A DNA stretch of 13,552 nucleotides, taken from positions 1-13,552 of the forward strand of contig JAFRYJ010000184.1 in the NCBI GenBank assembly GCA_017437705.1, in the 5' to 3' direction. Shown here piece after piece: positions 1 to 5,975 of this stretch. A program made the translations under genes and the position numbers. Each line of letters begins with the position of its first letter. Within the stretch, counting starts at the first letter, position 1. The notes beneath the pieces were generated by a model. That model did not search any database. It was not told the DNA's origin and was given only the letters and a program-made list of their open reading frames with translations. This stretch comes from Lachnospiraceae bacterium (GTDB taxonomy: Bacteria; Bacillota_A; Clostridia; Lachnospirales; Lachnospiraceae).

Positions 1-41
1 CTCGGTATCTGACGGGGCTGTCTATATATGTGATGCAGTTT

Positions 42-67
42 CGGGAACGGGATGAAACCCGTTCCCG
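42..67. terminator. Hairpin, possible terminator of an upstream gene
   Basis: A perfect 10-bp inverted repeat (CGGGAACGGG / CCCGTTCCCG) encloses a 6-nt loop ATGAAA. It is followed by TATTTATAAG, which is only moderately T-rich, so termination strength is uncertain. It lies between whatever gene precedes the window and the MATE gene, which fits a transcript end. An open frame (3-98) crosses the hairpin, so it could instead lie inside the tail of an upstream gene. Confidence 0.45.
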
Positions 68-152
68 TATTTATAAGAAGCAGCGCGGCGGTTCATGATG
101 ACGGGACAGCCGTATCGGAAGGATATATAAGGACGTAAGAAAGAGATCAGGA

Positions 153-1571
153 ATGACCGGAGGAAAAGGACTCAGAAAATACTTCATAGCGGACAGGCCG
201 TTTTACAGGGAAGTTCTGCAGCTGGCCGCCCCCATGGCCGTGCAGAATGCCATATCAAATGTGGTAAGCCTTCTGGACAACGTAATGGTCGGCAGTGTCG
301 GAACGATGCAGATGTCTGCAGTTGCCATAGTCAACCAGCTGATGCTGATATTCTACCTCTGCATTTTCGGAGCCACGGCCGGCGCAGGGATCTACGGCGC
401 CCAGTTTTTCGGAAAGGGCGATCACGAGGGCGTGAGGGTGGCCATGCGGTATAAGCTGGTGCTTACCGTGGCGTTTGCCGCCCTGGCGACAGCGGTCTTC
501 ATATTTTTCGGAGAACCTCTTATAAAGCTGTATCTGTCCGACAGCACGTCGGCGGCCGAAGCTGCGGAGACATTATCCTATGCGAAGGATTACCTGCATA
601 TAATGCTTATCGGCACCATGCCCTTCGCGGTCACACAGTGCTATGCATCGATGCTGAGGGAGGTCTCCCATACAAAGCCTCCCATGGTTGCATCCATTAC
701 CGCCATGGCGGTAAACTTCGTATTCAACGGACTCCTTATCTTCGGTCTGTTCGGCTTTCCGAAGCTGGGAGTTGTCGGAGCAGCCATAGCGACGGTGCTC
801 TCGAGATTCGTGGAGGCGGTGATAGTCATATTTGCCGCCCATCGCGGAAAGACCTGCCGGGTATATTTTGAACACCTTTATTCGCATTTCAGGATACCGC
901 GAAAGCTGGCCGGGGACATGACCAAAAAGGCAGTGCCCCTGGTGGCTAACGAGTTCGGCTGGAGCATAGCTCAGGCTGCCATCCTCCAGACATATTCCCT
1001 AAGAGGATTGGGAGTAGTGGCGGCGCTGAACATAGCGAATACCATATCGATGGTGTTCATCCAGTTCTTCTTCTCGCTGGGAGGCGCAGCCAGCATCATG
1101 GTCGGCCAGCGTCTTGGGGCGGACGATCTGGATGACGCAAAGTTTACGGCATTCAGGATGCTGGCGCTTTCACTTGAAGTATCAGTGATCATAGGCCTGT
1201 TCCTGTGCGGCCTGGCGCCCTTTATCCCGCAGATCTACAATACGACGGATGAGATAAGGACCATTGCCATGTGGATGCTCATCATACTGGGGATGTTCTC
1301 ACCCGTGAACGGAATGGCGAATTCACTGTATTTCACACTGAGATCCGGCGGGAAGGCCTTTATAACGTTTATCTTTGACAGCGGCTTCAATCTGGTGATA
1401 ACACTGGTGGTGGTGAACCTTCTGATAAAGCTGACGGACCTGCCGATACTGCCGGTCTATGCGATAGCAAATGCCCTGGAGATCCTGAAGTGTATTATAG
1501 GATTCATCATACTGAAGAGCGGCATCTGGGCGCACAACCTTGTTAAAAACGCCGAAGTGCAGGAGGTATAG
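153..1571 (+). CDS. MATE family efflux transporter
   Basis: The 472-residue product is a multidrug and toxic compound extrusion (MATE) type inner-membrane antiporter, expected to export organic cations or drugs using a Na+ or H+ gradient. It shows about twelve hydrophobic segments in two homologous halves. The first half opens with the typical FYREVLQLAAPMAVQN and LLDNVMVG sequences. The second half begins near residue 261 (VPLVANE) and includes a SLGGAASIMVGQRLGA segment that mirrors the first. Length is normal for the family. The ATG at 153 is the only ATG, GTG or TTG in this frame after the stop at 99-101, but its ribosome binding site is poor (AGGA abuts the ATG). No clear promoter was found. 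The stop lies 1 nt before the next start, and an AGGAGG inside the 3' end serves the downstream SDR gene, so the two are probably translationally coupled. The substrate cannot be told from sequence. Confidence 0.93.
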   Translation: MTGGKGLRKYFIADRPFYREVLQLAAPMAVQNAISNVVSLLDNVMVGSVGTMQMSAVAIVNQLMLIFYLCIFGATAGAGIYGAQFFGKGDHEGVRVAMRYKLVLTVAFAALATAVFIFFGEPLIKLYLSDSTSAAEAAETLSYAKDYLHIMLIGTMPFAVTQCYASMLREVSHTKPPMVASITAMAVNFVFNGLLIFGLFGFPKLGVVGAAIATVLSRFVEAVIVIFAAHRGKTCRVYFEHLYSHFRIPRKLAGDMTKKAVPLVANEFGWSIAQAAILQTYSLRGLGVVAALNIANTISMVFIQFFFSLGGAASIMVGQRLGADDLDDAKFTAFRMLALSLEVSVIIGLFLCGLAPFIPQIYNTTDEIRTIAMWMLIILGMFSPVNGMANSLYFTLRSGGKAFITFIFDSGFNLVITLVVVNLLIKLTDLPILPVYAIANALEILKCIIGFIILKSGIWAHNLVKNAEVQEV

Positions 1572-1572
1572 C

Positions 1573-2352
1573 ATGGAGATAAGAAAAACGGCGCTTGTTA
1601 CGGGAGCATCGGGAGGCATCGGCCTTGAACTTGCAAAGCTCTTTGCCAGGGACGGTCATGACCTGGTGCTGGTGGCCCGCAGCGAAAAGAAGCTTAAAAA
1701 GCTGAAAAAGGCTCTTGAAGAGTACTACGGGGTAACTGTCAGGATATTTGTGCAGGACCTGTCGGAAAAGGATGCGGCCCTCAAAGTTTAAGAGTATACG
1801 AAGAACGAGGGCATATTTATAGAATTCCTCGTCAATAATGCGGGCTTCGGCTGTCACGGCGAGTTTACGGAAGCGGACTGGCAGAAGCAGTATGAGATGA
1901 TAAATCTGAACATCACTGCCCTTACTCAGCTGACATGGCTGTACCTCAAGGATATGAAGGAGCAGAATACGGGCAGGATCCTCAATGTAGCGTCGGCAGC
2001 GGCCTTCGGCCCCGGCCCCTACATGTCGGTGTATTATGCCACAAAAGCATACGTAAAGAGCTTTTCCGAGGCTCTTTACGAGGAGATGAAGGAATACGGC
2101 ATCACTGTAACGGCCCTGAACCTGGGTCCCGCGGCCACCGGCTTCTGGGATGCGGCAGGCTTCGATGAAGGCGACCTTGAGAAGAGGCTGAAAGCCGCTT
2201 CTCCCGCATCGGTCGCAAGGAGCGGCTACAGGGCGATGATGCAGGGAAAGGCCGTCTGCAATCACGGACTTACGACGAAGGCTCTGAATCTGGGTTCCCG
2301 CCTGGCACCCGATGCTGTTGTAAGAAAGGCCGTAAAAAAGGCGAACCGCTGA
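1573..2352 (+). pseudogene. Short-chain dehydrogenase/reductase (SDR) interrupted by an in-frame TAA
   Basis: The frame encodes a classical SDR of 260 codons counting the final stop, of the NAD(P)-dependent oxidoreductase type often called YdfG/DltE-like. Seen directly: the cofactor motif TGASGGIG (10-17), NNAG (88-91), the catalytic Ser141, and Tyr154-x3-Lys158 in VYYATK. All lie in one frame, but codon 73 (1789-1791) is TAA, flanked by ALKV and EYTKNEG. At this place relatives usually have an aromatic or charged residue, so a single TAT/TAC to TAA change is the simplest explanation. No frameshift is involved, and everything downstream looks under normal constraint, so the lesion is recent, a sequencing error, or read through. 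Re-initiation at ATG 1897 would give a fragment lacking the cofactor-binding half. The start at 1573 is set by AGGAGG at 1561-1566 inside the MATE gene. The substrate is unknown. Confidence 0.85.
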
Positions 2353-2374
2353 CATAAATGGCAGTGAATGGATA

Positions 2375-2543
2375 AAGTCCGCAAGCGGACTTTAGCTGTT
2401 CCTGTTCCTCGGTCTCGAGAGGAGCGCAGCGGGACTTTGTGCGCGCAAGCGGGATCGTGAAGCGATTTCCCTTGTCGCGAGCTGCGCATCCCCCGGAGGG
2501 TTTTTTCTGTCAGGGAATCCCGGGGGGATCTCCTGTCAGATAA
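2375..2543 (+). repeat. Structured intergenic repeat, copy 1 (169 bp)
   Basis: Non-coding element lying just after the SDR gene. In order it holds: AAGTCCGCAAGCGGACTT, a self-complementary 8-bp stem (2375-2392); a CCTC/GAGG stem region; an outer stem GCGCAGC (2424-2430) with GCTGCGC (2481-2487) enclosing CGCGCAAG/CTTGTCGCG and an inner hairpin GGGATCG (2451-2457) / CGATTTCCC (2463-2471); a short CCC-GGA-GGG stem followed by six T; and a terminal 15-bp stem (2507-2521 / 2525-2539, loop GGG, two mismatches) ending in GATAA. The reverse complement of 4897-5064 aligns with it end to end. The family is not recognised. It may be a REP/BIME-like chromosomal repeat, a non-autonomous mobile element or a structured RNA. 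Confidence 0.8.
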
Positions 2544-2545
2544 AA

Positions 2546-2574
2546 AAGCTTCCGCCGGCGCGGAAGCTTCGTTT
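2546..2574. terminator. Bidirectional intrinsic terminator between SDR and BMC genes
   Basis: A perfect 10-bp stem, AAGCTTCCGC (2546-2555) and GCGGAAGCTT (2560-2569), has loop CGGC. It is preceded by six A residues and followed by CGTTTTAAT. The A run gives a good U-tract on the minus strand, so it best terminates the convergent shell-protein gene, and it can also stop transcripts from the SDR side. Confidence 0.85.
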
Positions 2575-2595
2575 TAATAAATATAGTTTTACGGG

Positions 2596-2943
2596 TCAGC
2601 TGGACGTGATGGGGCAGAGGTGGACGCCCAGGATGACCTTAAGCTGCCGTTCAACAGCCATAAGAGAGTATTCCACGGAGGACGTATCCCCCACAAAATA
2701 GAGGGCTCCTCCGAAACGATCCACATAGACCAGGTTGACGTTAGCCATTTTGCCTGCTACATCACCGGCGATTATGGCAGCATCCGTAGGCGTTAATACC
2801 ATAAGGCCTATGGCCTGCCCGGTGTTCTCCATATCCAGTTTTTCATAAAGGTCGTCCACAGGGCGCCTTATGATGTGGGCAAGGGTGATCTGCATGCCCG
2901 GGACGGATTCCTCTATATATCGGGGCTTTTCTTTCTCTGCCAT
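2596..2943 (-). CDS. Bacterial microcompartment shell protein, PduU/EutS family
   Basis: The 115-residue product is a circularly permuted BMC-domain protein, the kind that forms hexameric shell tiles in ethanolamine or propanediol-type microcompartments. Seen directly: VPGMQITLAHIIRRP near the N-terminus, then AIGLMVLTPTDAAIIAGD, then VDRFGGAL, GDTSSVEY and C-terminal LCPITSS. These match the order and spacing I recall for EutS and PduU. The xAIG spacing, the GDxSxVEY block and the length of about 115 are closer to PduU. The start at 2943 is chosen over the upstream ATG at 2988 because AAGGAGT sits at the right distance and the longer form would begin upstream of the predicted transcript start. 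No aldehyde or alcohol dehydrogenase, Eut/Pdu enzyme or second shell gene lies nearby, so it is an orphan here. It has its own promoter and terminator and is therefore a monocistronic unit. Confidence 0.9.
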   Translation of the reverse strand: MAEKEKPRYIEESVPGMQITLAHIIRRPVDDLYEKLDMENTGQAIGLMVLTPTDAAIIAGDVAGKMANVNLVYVDRFGGALYFVGDTSSVEYSLMAVERQLKVILGVHLCPITSS

Positions 2944-2969
2944 GTCGCACTCCTTAAAAAACTGTATTA

Positions 2970-2998
2970 ATGATAGACCATAAACCATACACTGTCAA
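2970..2998 (-). promoter_or_regulatory. Sigma-A promoter of the BMC shell gene
   Basis: On the minus strand TTGACA (2998-2993) and TATCAT (2975-2970) are separated by exactly 17 bp. This is a perfect -35 box and a five-of-six -10 box. The predicted transcript starts about 20 nt before the ATG at 2943, leaving room only for the AAGGAGT ribosome binding site. Confidence 0.8.
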
Positions 2999-3078
2999 TT
3001 TTCACGGCGGCCGGCGGCCCGGCAAAAAGCACTGTGCCCGCAGGCGGCGGACACATCATCATCCCGAAGGAGCATGAA

Positions 3079-3489
3079 ATGAATAAGAAAACAAAAGTGG
3101 CCCTTACGCTTAAGAGCAGCATCAACGGACAGACAGCGCAATACCTGTATATGGCGAGATATGCGGCGGACGGAGATATCCACAGGCTCTGGTATTCTGA
3201 TATACAGGGCGATGATGTTACGGAAAACATCATCCATTTTGAAAAGGACCATATGGTCATCAACAGGCACGGGGCCTTCAAAGGCAGCATGCGTTTTGAG
3301 CCCGGGAAGGAAACTGAATTTGAATACACGGCCCTTATGACCACCGGCAGGCTCCGCATCCTTACAACGGATTACAGCCTGGAAGAGGAAGAGAATAAGG
3401 TATATCTGAAGGTATCATATCTTATCAGGGACGACAGCGGCGCGGCGGACATAGAGTGCAGTCAGGAGTTTTCCTTCAGCACGCTGTGA
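3079..3489 (+). CDS. DUF1934 (YwiB-like) beta-barrel protein
   Basis: The product is a 136-residue cytosolic protein that resembles the DUF1934/YwiB family, small calycin-like beta-barrels of unknown role common in Firmicutes. Supporting features are the N-terminal KVALTLKSSINGQ strand, the central HMVINRHGAFKGSMRFEPGKE block (the family usually shows a similar I.R.G..K..M.F..G signature) and the alternating strand pattern RLRILTTDYSLEEEENKVYLKVSYLI. There is no signal peptide or membrane segment. ATG 3079 is preferred over an in-frame GTG at 3034 because AAGGAG (3067-3072) lies 6 nt upstream of it and the extra residues do not fit the family. It is divergent from the shell-protein gene. No strong promoter of its own is visible. 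It ends about 100 nt before the lipoprotein gene. Confidence 0.72.
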   Translation: MNKKTKVALTLKSSINGQTAQYLYMARYAADGDIHRLWYSDIQGDDVTENIIHFEKDHMVINRHGAFKGSMRFEPGKETEFEYTALMTTGRLRILTTDYSLEEEENKVYLKVSYLIRDDSGAADIECSQEFSFSTL

Positions 3490-3541
3490 GATCCGATGTG
3501 ACTTTCGGATGCCTGCGGGGTATTATAAAGCAGAAGTACAA

Positions 3542-3560
3542 ATGCCCTGGCATGTATAAT
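3542..3560 (+). promoter_or_regulatory. Lipoprotein gene -10 box with adjoining palindrome
   Basis: A consensus TATAAT lies at 3555-3560, about 27 nt before the lipoprotein ATG. No good -35 is found at the 17-bp position (AGAAGT at 3532). Directly upstream is the palindrome ATGCC-CT-GGCAT (3542-3553), in the place where an activator or repressor would touch the promoter. A weak hairpin ATCCGA/TCGGAT at 3491-3510 precedes it. Confidence 0.5.
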
Positions 3561-3586
3561 AAAACCGAAGATATCAGGAGAGAAAT

Positions 3587-4756
3587 ATGTTCAGAAAAAC
3601 GATCGCTGTATTTTTAGTATTTATGATGCTTTTTGCATCGGCCTGCAAGAGCTCCGATTACCGCAACGGGACCGAAACGAATGACGGAGGTGACGGCGGC
3701 AGCGGGCAGACCGGGACTCAGACGGAAACCCAGACCGAGACTCAGACCGAGACACAGACGGAGACCCGGACCGAATCGAAGGAACCCGAGCTCAATGTTA
3801 CGAAGACGCGGGCGCAGGAGCTGGAGGAAAAGCTCTATACCTTTGAGTACGGCAGGATCCTTTCGATCGAGATGCCGTATACCTGGGAGATCTACATAGG
3901 TGGCAACGCCAGCGCGCTTATGATCTATCTCTGCGATCCCGAGGATCCCACGTTTCAGGTGTTTTACCTGATAAGTGCGGACGGGGAGCTTAAAAATCAG
4001 AAGGCAAGGGACTTTTACCTGAACGCCGGCGCTTACAGCATGGATATCCCCCTCAATGAAACCGGGACGGTGGAGGAGATGTTCATTGATTTCCACGAGA
4101 TAACCGATGCGGCCGTAAGGTTCAATCCCGAGCATTACGCCACCACATTTCCGTATTTTAAGAATTTCACATCCGTGGAGCAGTGGGATCTGGATGATTA
4201 TTACTCCCAGAGTGCCATTGAGGACAAGATGATACATGCGACGTTTACGGACGGCGTCACCGGGGAAATGGGCGAGGGCCTGTTCTGCGCAGCAATTACA
4301 AACGGCGAGGTCCTTACTTATCCGGGATACGACATAGGGACATATCATTTCTTCAACATAGCCTGCATATCCGCACCCTACGGCATGATGGAAGAGTATT
4401 ATCCCGTTCTCCAGAGGATGCTGGGCAGCCTCAAATTTACTCCCGGCTTCCTGAAGCAGCTTTCCGGACAGCAGCTGGATGATGCCATAGATGTATCGCT
4501 TCTGAACCCTCTGATCGAGGATACGGCCCGGGTGATGGGCGATATCTGGGAGACGGGCAGGGAGATCTACAAGATCCAGGCTCAGGAATGGTCAGACGAC
4601 AAGCAGGGCTACGAAAGATACTACGATAATGAAACGGGCCTGATCTACAGGGTGAAAAAGGGCGTGATGGACGGCTATAACGGCGACAGGTACAGGAAGA
4701 TCGACAAGGGCTCGGACTTCTATGCCAGGGCCGTGGACGGATATGTGGACAGGTAA
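3587..4756 (+). CDS. Predicted surface lipoprotein of unknown function
   Basis: The 389-residue product starts with a lipoprotein signal peptide: MFRK, a hydrophobic core (residues 6-16) and the lipobox-like ASAC with Cys20 as the acylation site. Residues about 21-70 are a polar, low-complexity linker with four to five T-E-T-Q-type tetrapeptides, which would hold the rest of the protein away from the membrane. The globular part (about 75-389) has many aromatic and acidic residues, including VEQWDLDDYYSQS and YYDNETGLIYRV. I recognise no named domain or catalytic motif in it. The C-terminus (DNETGLIYRVKKG, YRKIDKG) alternates in a beta-strand-like way. The start at 3587 is supported by AGGAGAG 5 nt upstream and by the signal peptide. 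It is probably transcribed alone from the TATAAT at 3555. The role is unknown; a substrate-binding or cell-surface function is only a guess. Confidence 0.8.
   Translation: MFRKTIAVFLVFMMLFASACKSSDYRNGTETNDGGDGGSGQTGTQTETQTETQTETQTETRTESKEPELNVTKTRAQELEEKLYTFEYGRILSIEMPYTWEIYIGGNASALMIYLCDPEDPTFQVFYLISADGELKNQKARDFYLNAGAYSMDIPLNETGTVEEMFIDFHEITDAAVRFNPEHYATTFPYFKNFTSVEQWDLDDYYSQSAIEDKMIHATFTDGVTGEMGEGLFCAAITNGEVLTYPGYDIGTYHFFNIACISAPYGMMEEYYPVLQRMLGSLKFTPGFLKQLSGQQLDDAIDVSLLNPLIEDTARVMGDIWETGREIYKIQAQEWSDDKQGYERYYDNETGLIYRVKKGVMDGYNGDRYRKIDKGSDFYARAVDGYVDR
3716..3775 (+). repeat. Five tandem 12-bp units coding the TETQ-type linker
   Basis: Five consecutive 12-bp units (3716-3727, 3728-3739, 3740-3751, 3752-3763, 3764-3775) follow the pattern ACnCAGACsGAr, with the last unit slightly degenerate (ACCCGGACCGAA). 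They encode repeated Thr-Gln-Thr-Glu just after the lipoprotein signal peptide. The 12-bp unit keeps the reading frame, so gain or loss of units would change only linker length. Confidence 0.85.
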
Positions 4757-4773
4757 AGCTGCTGCGTTTCTCC

Positions 4774-4849
4774 ATAAGCCGGCGAAGGTTAAGGCTTATA
4801 TAATAAACGAGATCATATTGAAACGGCATGACGGAGGTCATGCCGTTTC
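4774..4849 (+). terminator. Two hairpins after the lipoprotein gene
   Basis: The first inverted repeat is ATAAGCC (4774-4780) with GGCTTAT (4793-4799), followed by an AT-rich ATAATAAAC. The second is a perfect 13-bp stem GAAACGGCATGAC (4820-4832) with GTCATGCCGTTTC (4837-4849) and loop GGAG. The second is thermodynamically strong but has only three T within its 3' arm and no following U-tract, so it may terminate weakly or protect the 3' end of the lipoprotein mRNA. Confidence 0.6.
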
Positions 4850-4896
4850 CCGACACTACTTTCCGCAGGTGGCGGGCTCCGGTCTGCAGGGCTATA

Positions 4897-5064
4897 TTAT
4901 CTCATGGAAATTCCTCCGGAATTTCTATGAGACAAACCCCTCCGGGGAATGCGCAGCTCGCAGACAGGAAAAGCACTGCGTGCTTCTGCTCGCGCGCCAA
5001 AGTCCGGCTGCGCTCAATTCCCTCAAAATGAGGGGAGGGGAAGTTTAAGTCCGCTTGCGGACTT
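4897..5064 (-). repeat. Structured intergenic repeat, copy 2 (168 bp, inverted relative to copy 1)
   Basis: Read on the minus strand this matches 2375-2543 over its whole length. Shared blocks: AAGTCCGCAAGCGGACTT (18 of 18; 5064-5047), GAGCGCAGCsGGACTTTG (17 of 18), GCGCGCrAGC, and a 28-bp block starting GCGAGCTGCGCAT (about 26 of 28). Hairpins, plus-strand positions: 14-bp terminal stem 4901-4914/4918-4931 (loop TCC, one wobble), CCCC/GGGG 4937-4947, outer GCGCAGC 4951-4957 with GCTGCGC 5007-5013, inner AAGCAC 4971-4976 with GTGCTT 4980-4985, and AAGTCCGC/GCGGACTT 5047-5064. It fills most of the gap between the lipoprotein and HTH genes and ends 26 nt before the HTH start codon. Frames that run through it have no ribosome binding site and are not credible genes. 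Confidence 0.8.
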
Positions 5065-5090
5065 TGTTTATAACAGGGGGTGAGAGCATT

Positions 5091-5765
5091 ATGGATCAGT
5101 ATGTAACGGGAGCAGTTATTAAAGAGCTGCGTGAAAAGAATAAAATGACACAGCTGCAGCTTGCGGAGAGGATCGGTGTCAGCGACAAGACGGTCTCAAA
5201 ATGGGAGACAGGCAGGGGCTATCCCGACATCACGCTGCTGGAGCCCATAGCGGAGGCCTTCAGGGTATCCGTTACGGAGCTGATCTCCGGCAACACCGTT
5301 AATAACGCCAATGTGTCCGCCAACATGCTGCGGTCGAAATTCTATGTCTGCCCCGTCTGCGGCAACGCGATCCACAGCATGGGCGAGTCGGTGATCCAGT
5401 GTCACGGCATACAGCTTGTGCCGCTTTCAGCGGAACCTTCTAATGAGCATCACAAGATCTTCATAGAGCGGGTCGAGGATGAATACTATGTGCGGATCGA
5501 GCACGATATGACGAAAAAGCACTATATCTCCTTTGCGGCGGCGGCATCATCCGACGGGATGCAGATGATAAAACTTTATCCGGAGGGCAGTGCGGAAGCC
5601 AGGTTCAAGATGAGGGGAGTCAGAAGGATCTTCTTTTACTGCAACCGCGACGGCCTGTTTTCGATCGATCCGGTAAAAGGTATCGACGACAGGGAAAGCG
5701 CTTATGATGACTCCAAAGAGAGAAGGGAGCTGGAAAGGGCGGCGGACATGCTGTTTGGCCGCTGA
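5091..5765 (+). CDS. XRE-family HTH regulator fused to a desulfoferrodoxin-like domain
   Basis: The product has 224 residues. Residues about 5-64 form a Cro/C1-type DNA-binding domain (VIKELREKNKMTQLQLAERIG, SDKTVSKWETGRGYPD). Residues about 82-192 resemble desulfoferrodoxin/superoxide reductase. There is an N-terminal CPVCG (Cys87, Cys90) with Cys104-His105 where rubredoxin-like centres have a Cys pair, then EHHK (His121 at a Center II ligand place), HDMTKKHYI (His138, His144) and CNRDGLF (Cys184). The last His of the usual CNxHG motif is Asp187 here, so four of five Center II ligands are kept and one is changed. A redox- or metal-sensing regulator is a reasonable inference; reductase activity is doubtful. 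A charged tail follows (about 196-224). ATG 5091 is chosen because AGGGGGTGA (5075-5083) lies just upstream, whereas the TTG at 5055 lies inside the repeat. No target promoter is identified. Confidence 0.85.
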   Translation: MDQYVTGAVIKELREKNKMTQLQLAERIGVSDKTVSKWETGRGYPDITLLEPIAEAFRVSVTELISGNTVNNANVSANMLRSKFYVCPVCGNAIHSMGESVIQCHGIQLVPLSAEPSNEHHKIFIERVEDEYYVRIEHDMTKKHYISFAAAASSDGMQMIKLYPEGSAEARFKMRGVRRIFFYCNRDGLFSIDPVKGIDDRESAYDDSKERRELERAADMLFGR

Positions 5766-5779
5766 CGTATATTAAAAAG

Positions 5780-5812
5780 AACGGGGCGCAGGCGAAGGAG
5801 CCGTGCCCCGTT
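5780..5812 (+). terminator. Terminator-like hairpin after the HTH gene
   Basis: The arms AACGGGGC (5780-5787) and GCCCCGTT (5805-5812) form an 8-bp stem. The 17-nt interior can add a GGC/GCC pairing. It is flanked upstream by AAAAAG and downstream by TTCCG, so the U-tract is short. Its position between the HTH stop and the lon promoter fits transcript termination. Confidence 0.6.
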
Positions 5813-5834
5813 TCCGCACCGGGGAAAGGCGGTA

Positions 5835-5863
5835 TTGACAATTTCGGGCAAAAACGTTAAAAT
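5835..5863 (+). promoter_or_regulatory. Sigma-A promoter of lon
   Basis: TTGACA (5835-5840) and TAAAAT (5858-5863) are separated by exactly 17 bp. The predicted start near 5870 gives a leader of about 105 nt. The leader contains a GC-rich hairpin GGGGCC-GCGG-GGCCCC (5895-5910) and then the CIRCE element. Confidence 0.8.
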
Positions 5864-5927
5864 ATTAACCGTAGCAGAGCTTATAAACATATCAGGGGCC
5901 GCGGGGCCCCAATATTTGACTATATAG

Positions 5928-5954
5928 TTAGCACTCATCAGGACAGATTGCTAA
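5928..5954 (+). promoter_or_regulatory. CIRCE operator (HrcA binding site) in the lon leader
   Basis: The sequence is TTAGCACTC-N9-GATTGCTAA. It matches the consensus TTAGCACTC-N9-GAGTGCTAA at 17 of 18 fixed positions and has the exact 9-nt spacer. It lies in the transcribed leader, 21 nt before the lon start codon and just before AAGGAGG (5962-5968). That is the same layout as CIRCE in groE and dnaK leaders. It predicts repression by HrcA and induction on heat or unfolded-protein stress. Confidence 0.88.
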
Positions 5955-5975
5955 CACATGCAAGGAGGGATGACA

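Noticed and set aside
3..98. Open frame 3-98 (and another at 2-55) as the tail of an upstream gene
   Set aside because: The first frame uses CGG, CGT and CGC arginine codons unlike the rest of the window and crosses a perfect hairpin. With no start and little length, neither frame can be confirmed, so it is not listed as a gene.
1543..2355. Long 270-codon minus-strand frame opposite the SDR gene
   Set aside because: It is an antisense shadow of a GC-biased gene: the translation has no known motif, and the plus strand shows clear SDR motifs.
2375..2543. Repeat copy 1 as only the terminator of the SDR gene
   Set aside because: A separate terminator lies at 2546-2574, and a second full-length copy at 4897-5064 in the opposite orientation shows that the element is more than a terminator.
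4722..5048. Open frames 4722-5048 and 4828-5031 between the lipoprotein and HTH genes
   Set aside because: They overlap the lipoprotein end, a 13-bp hairpin and the structured repeat, have no ribosome binding site, and give Arg/Ser/Cys-rich low-quality protein.
2375..5064. The inverted repeat pair as ends of a composite transposon
   Set aside because: No transposase or integrase lies between the copies, no flanking target duplication is evident, and the genes inside are ordinary chromosomal ones.
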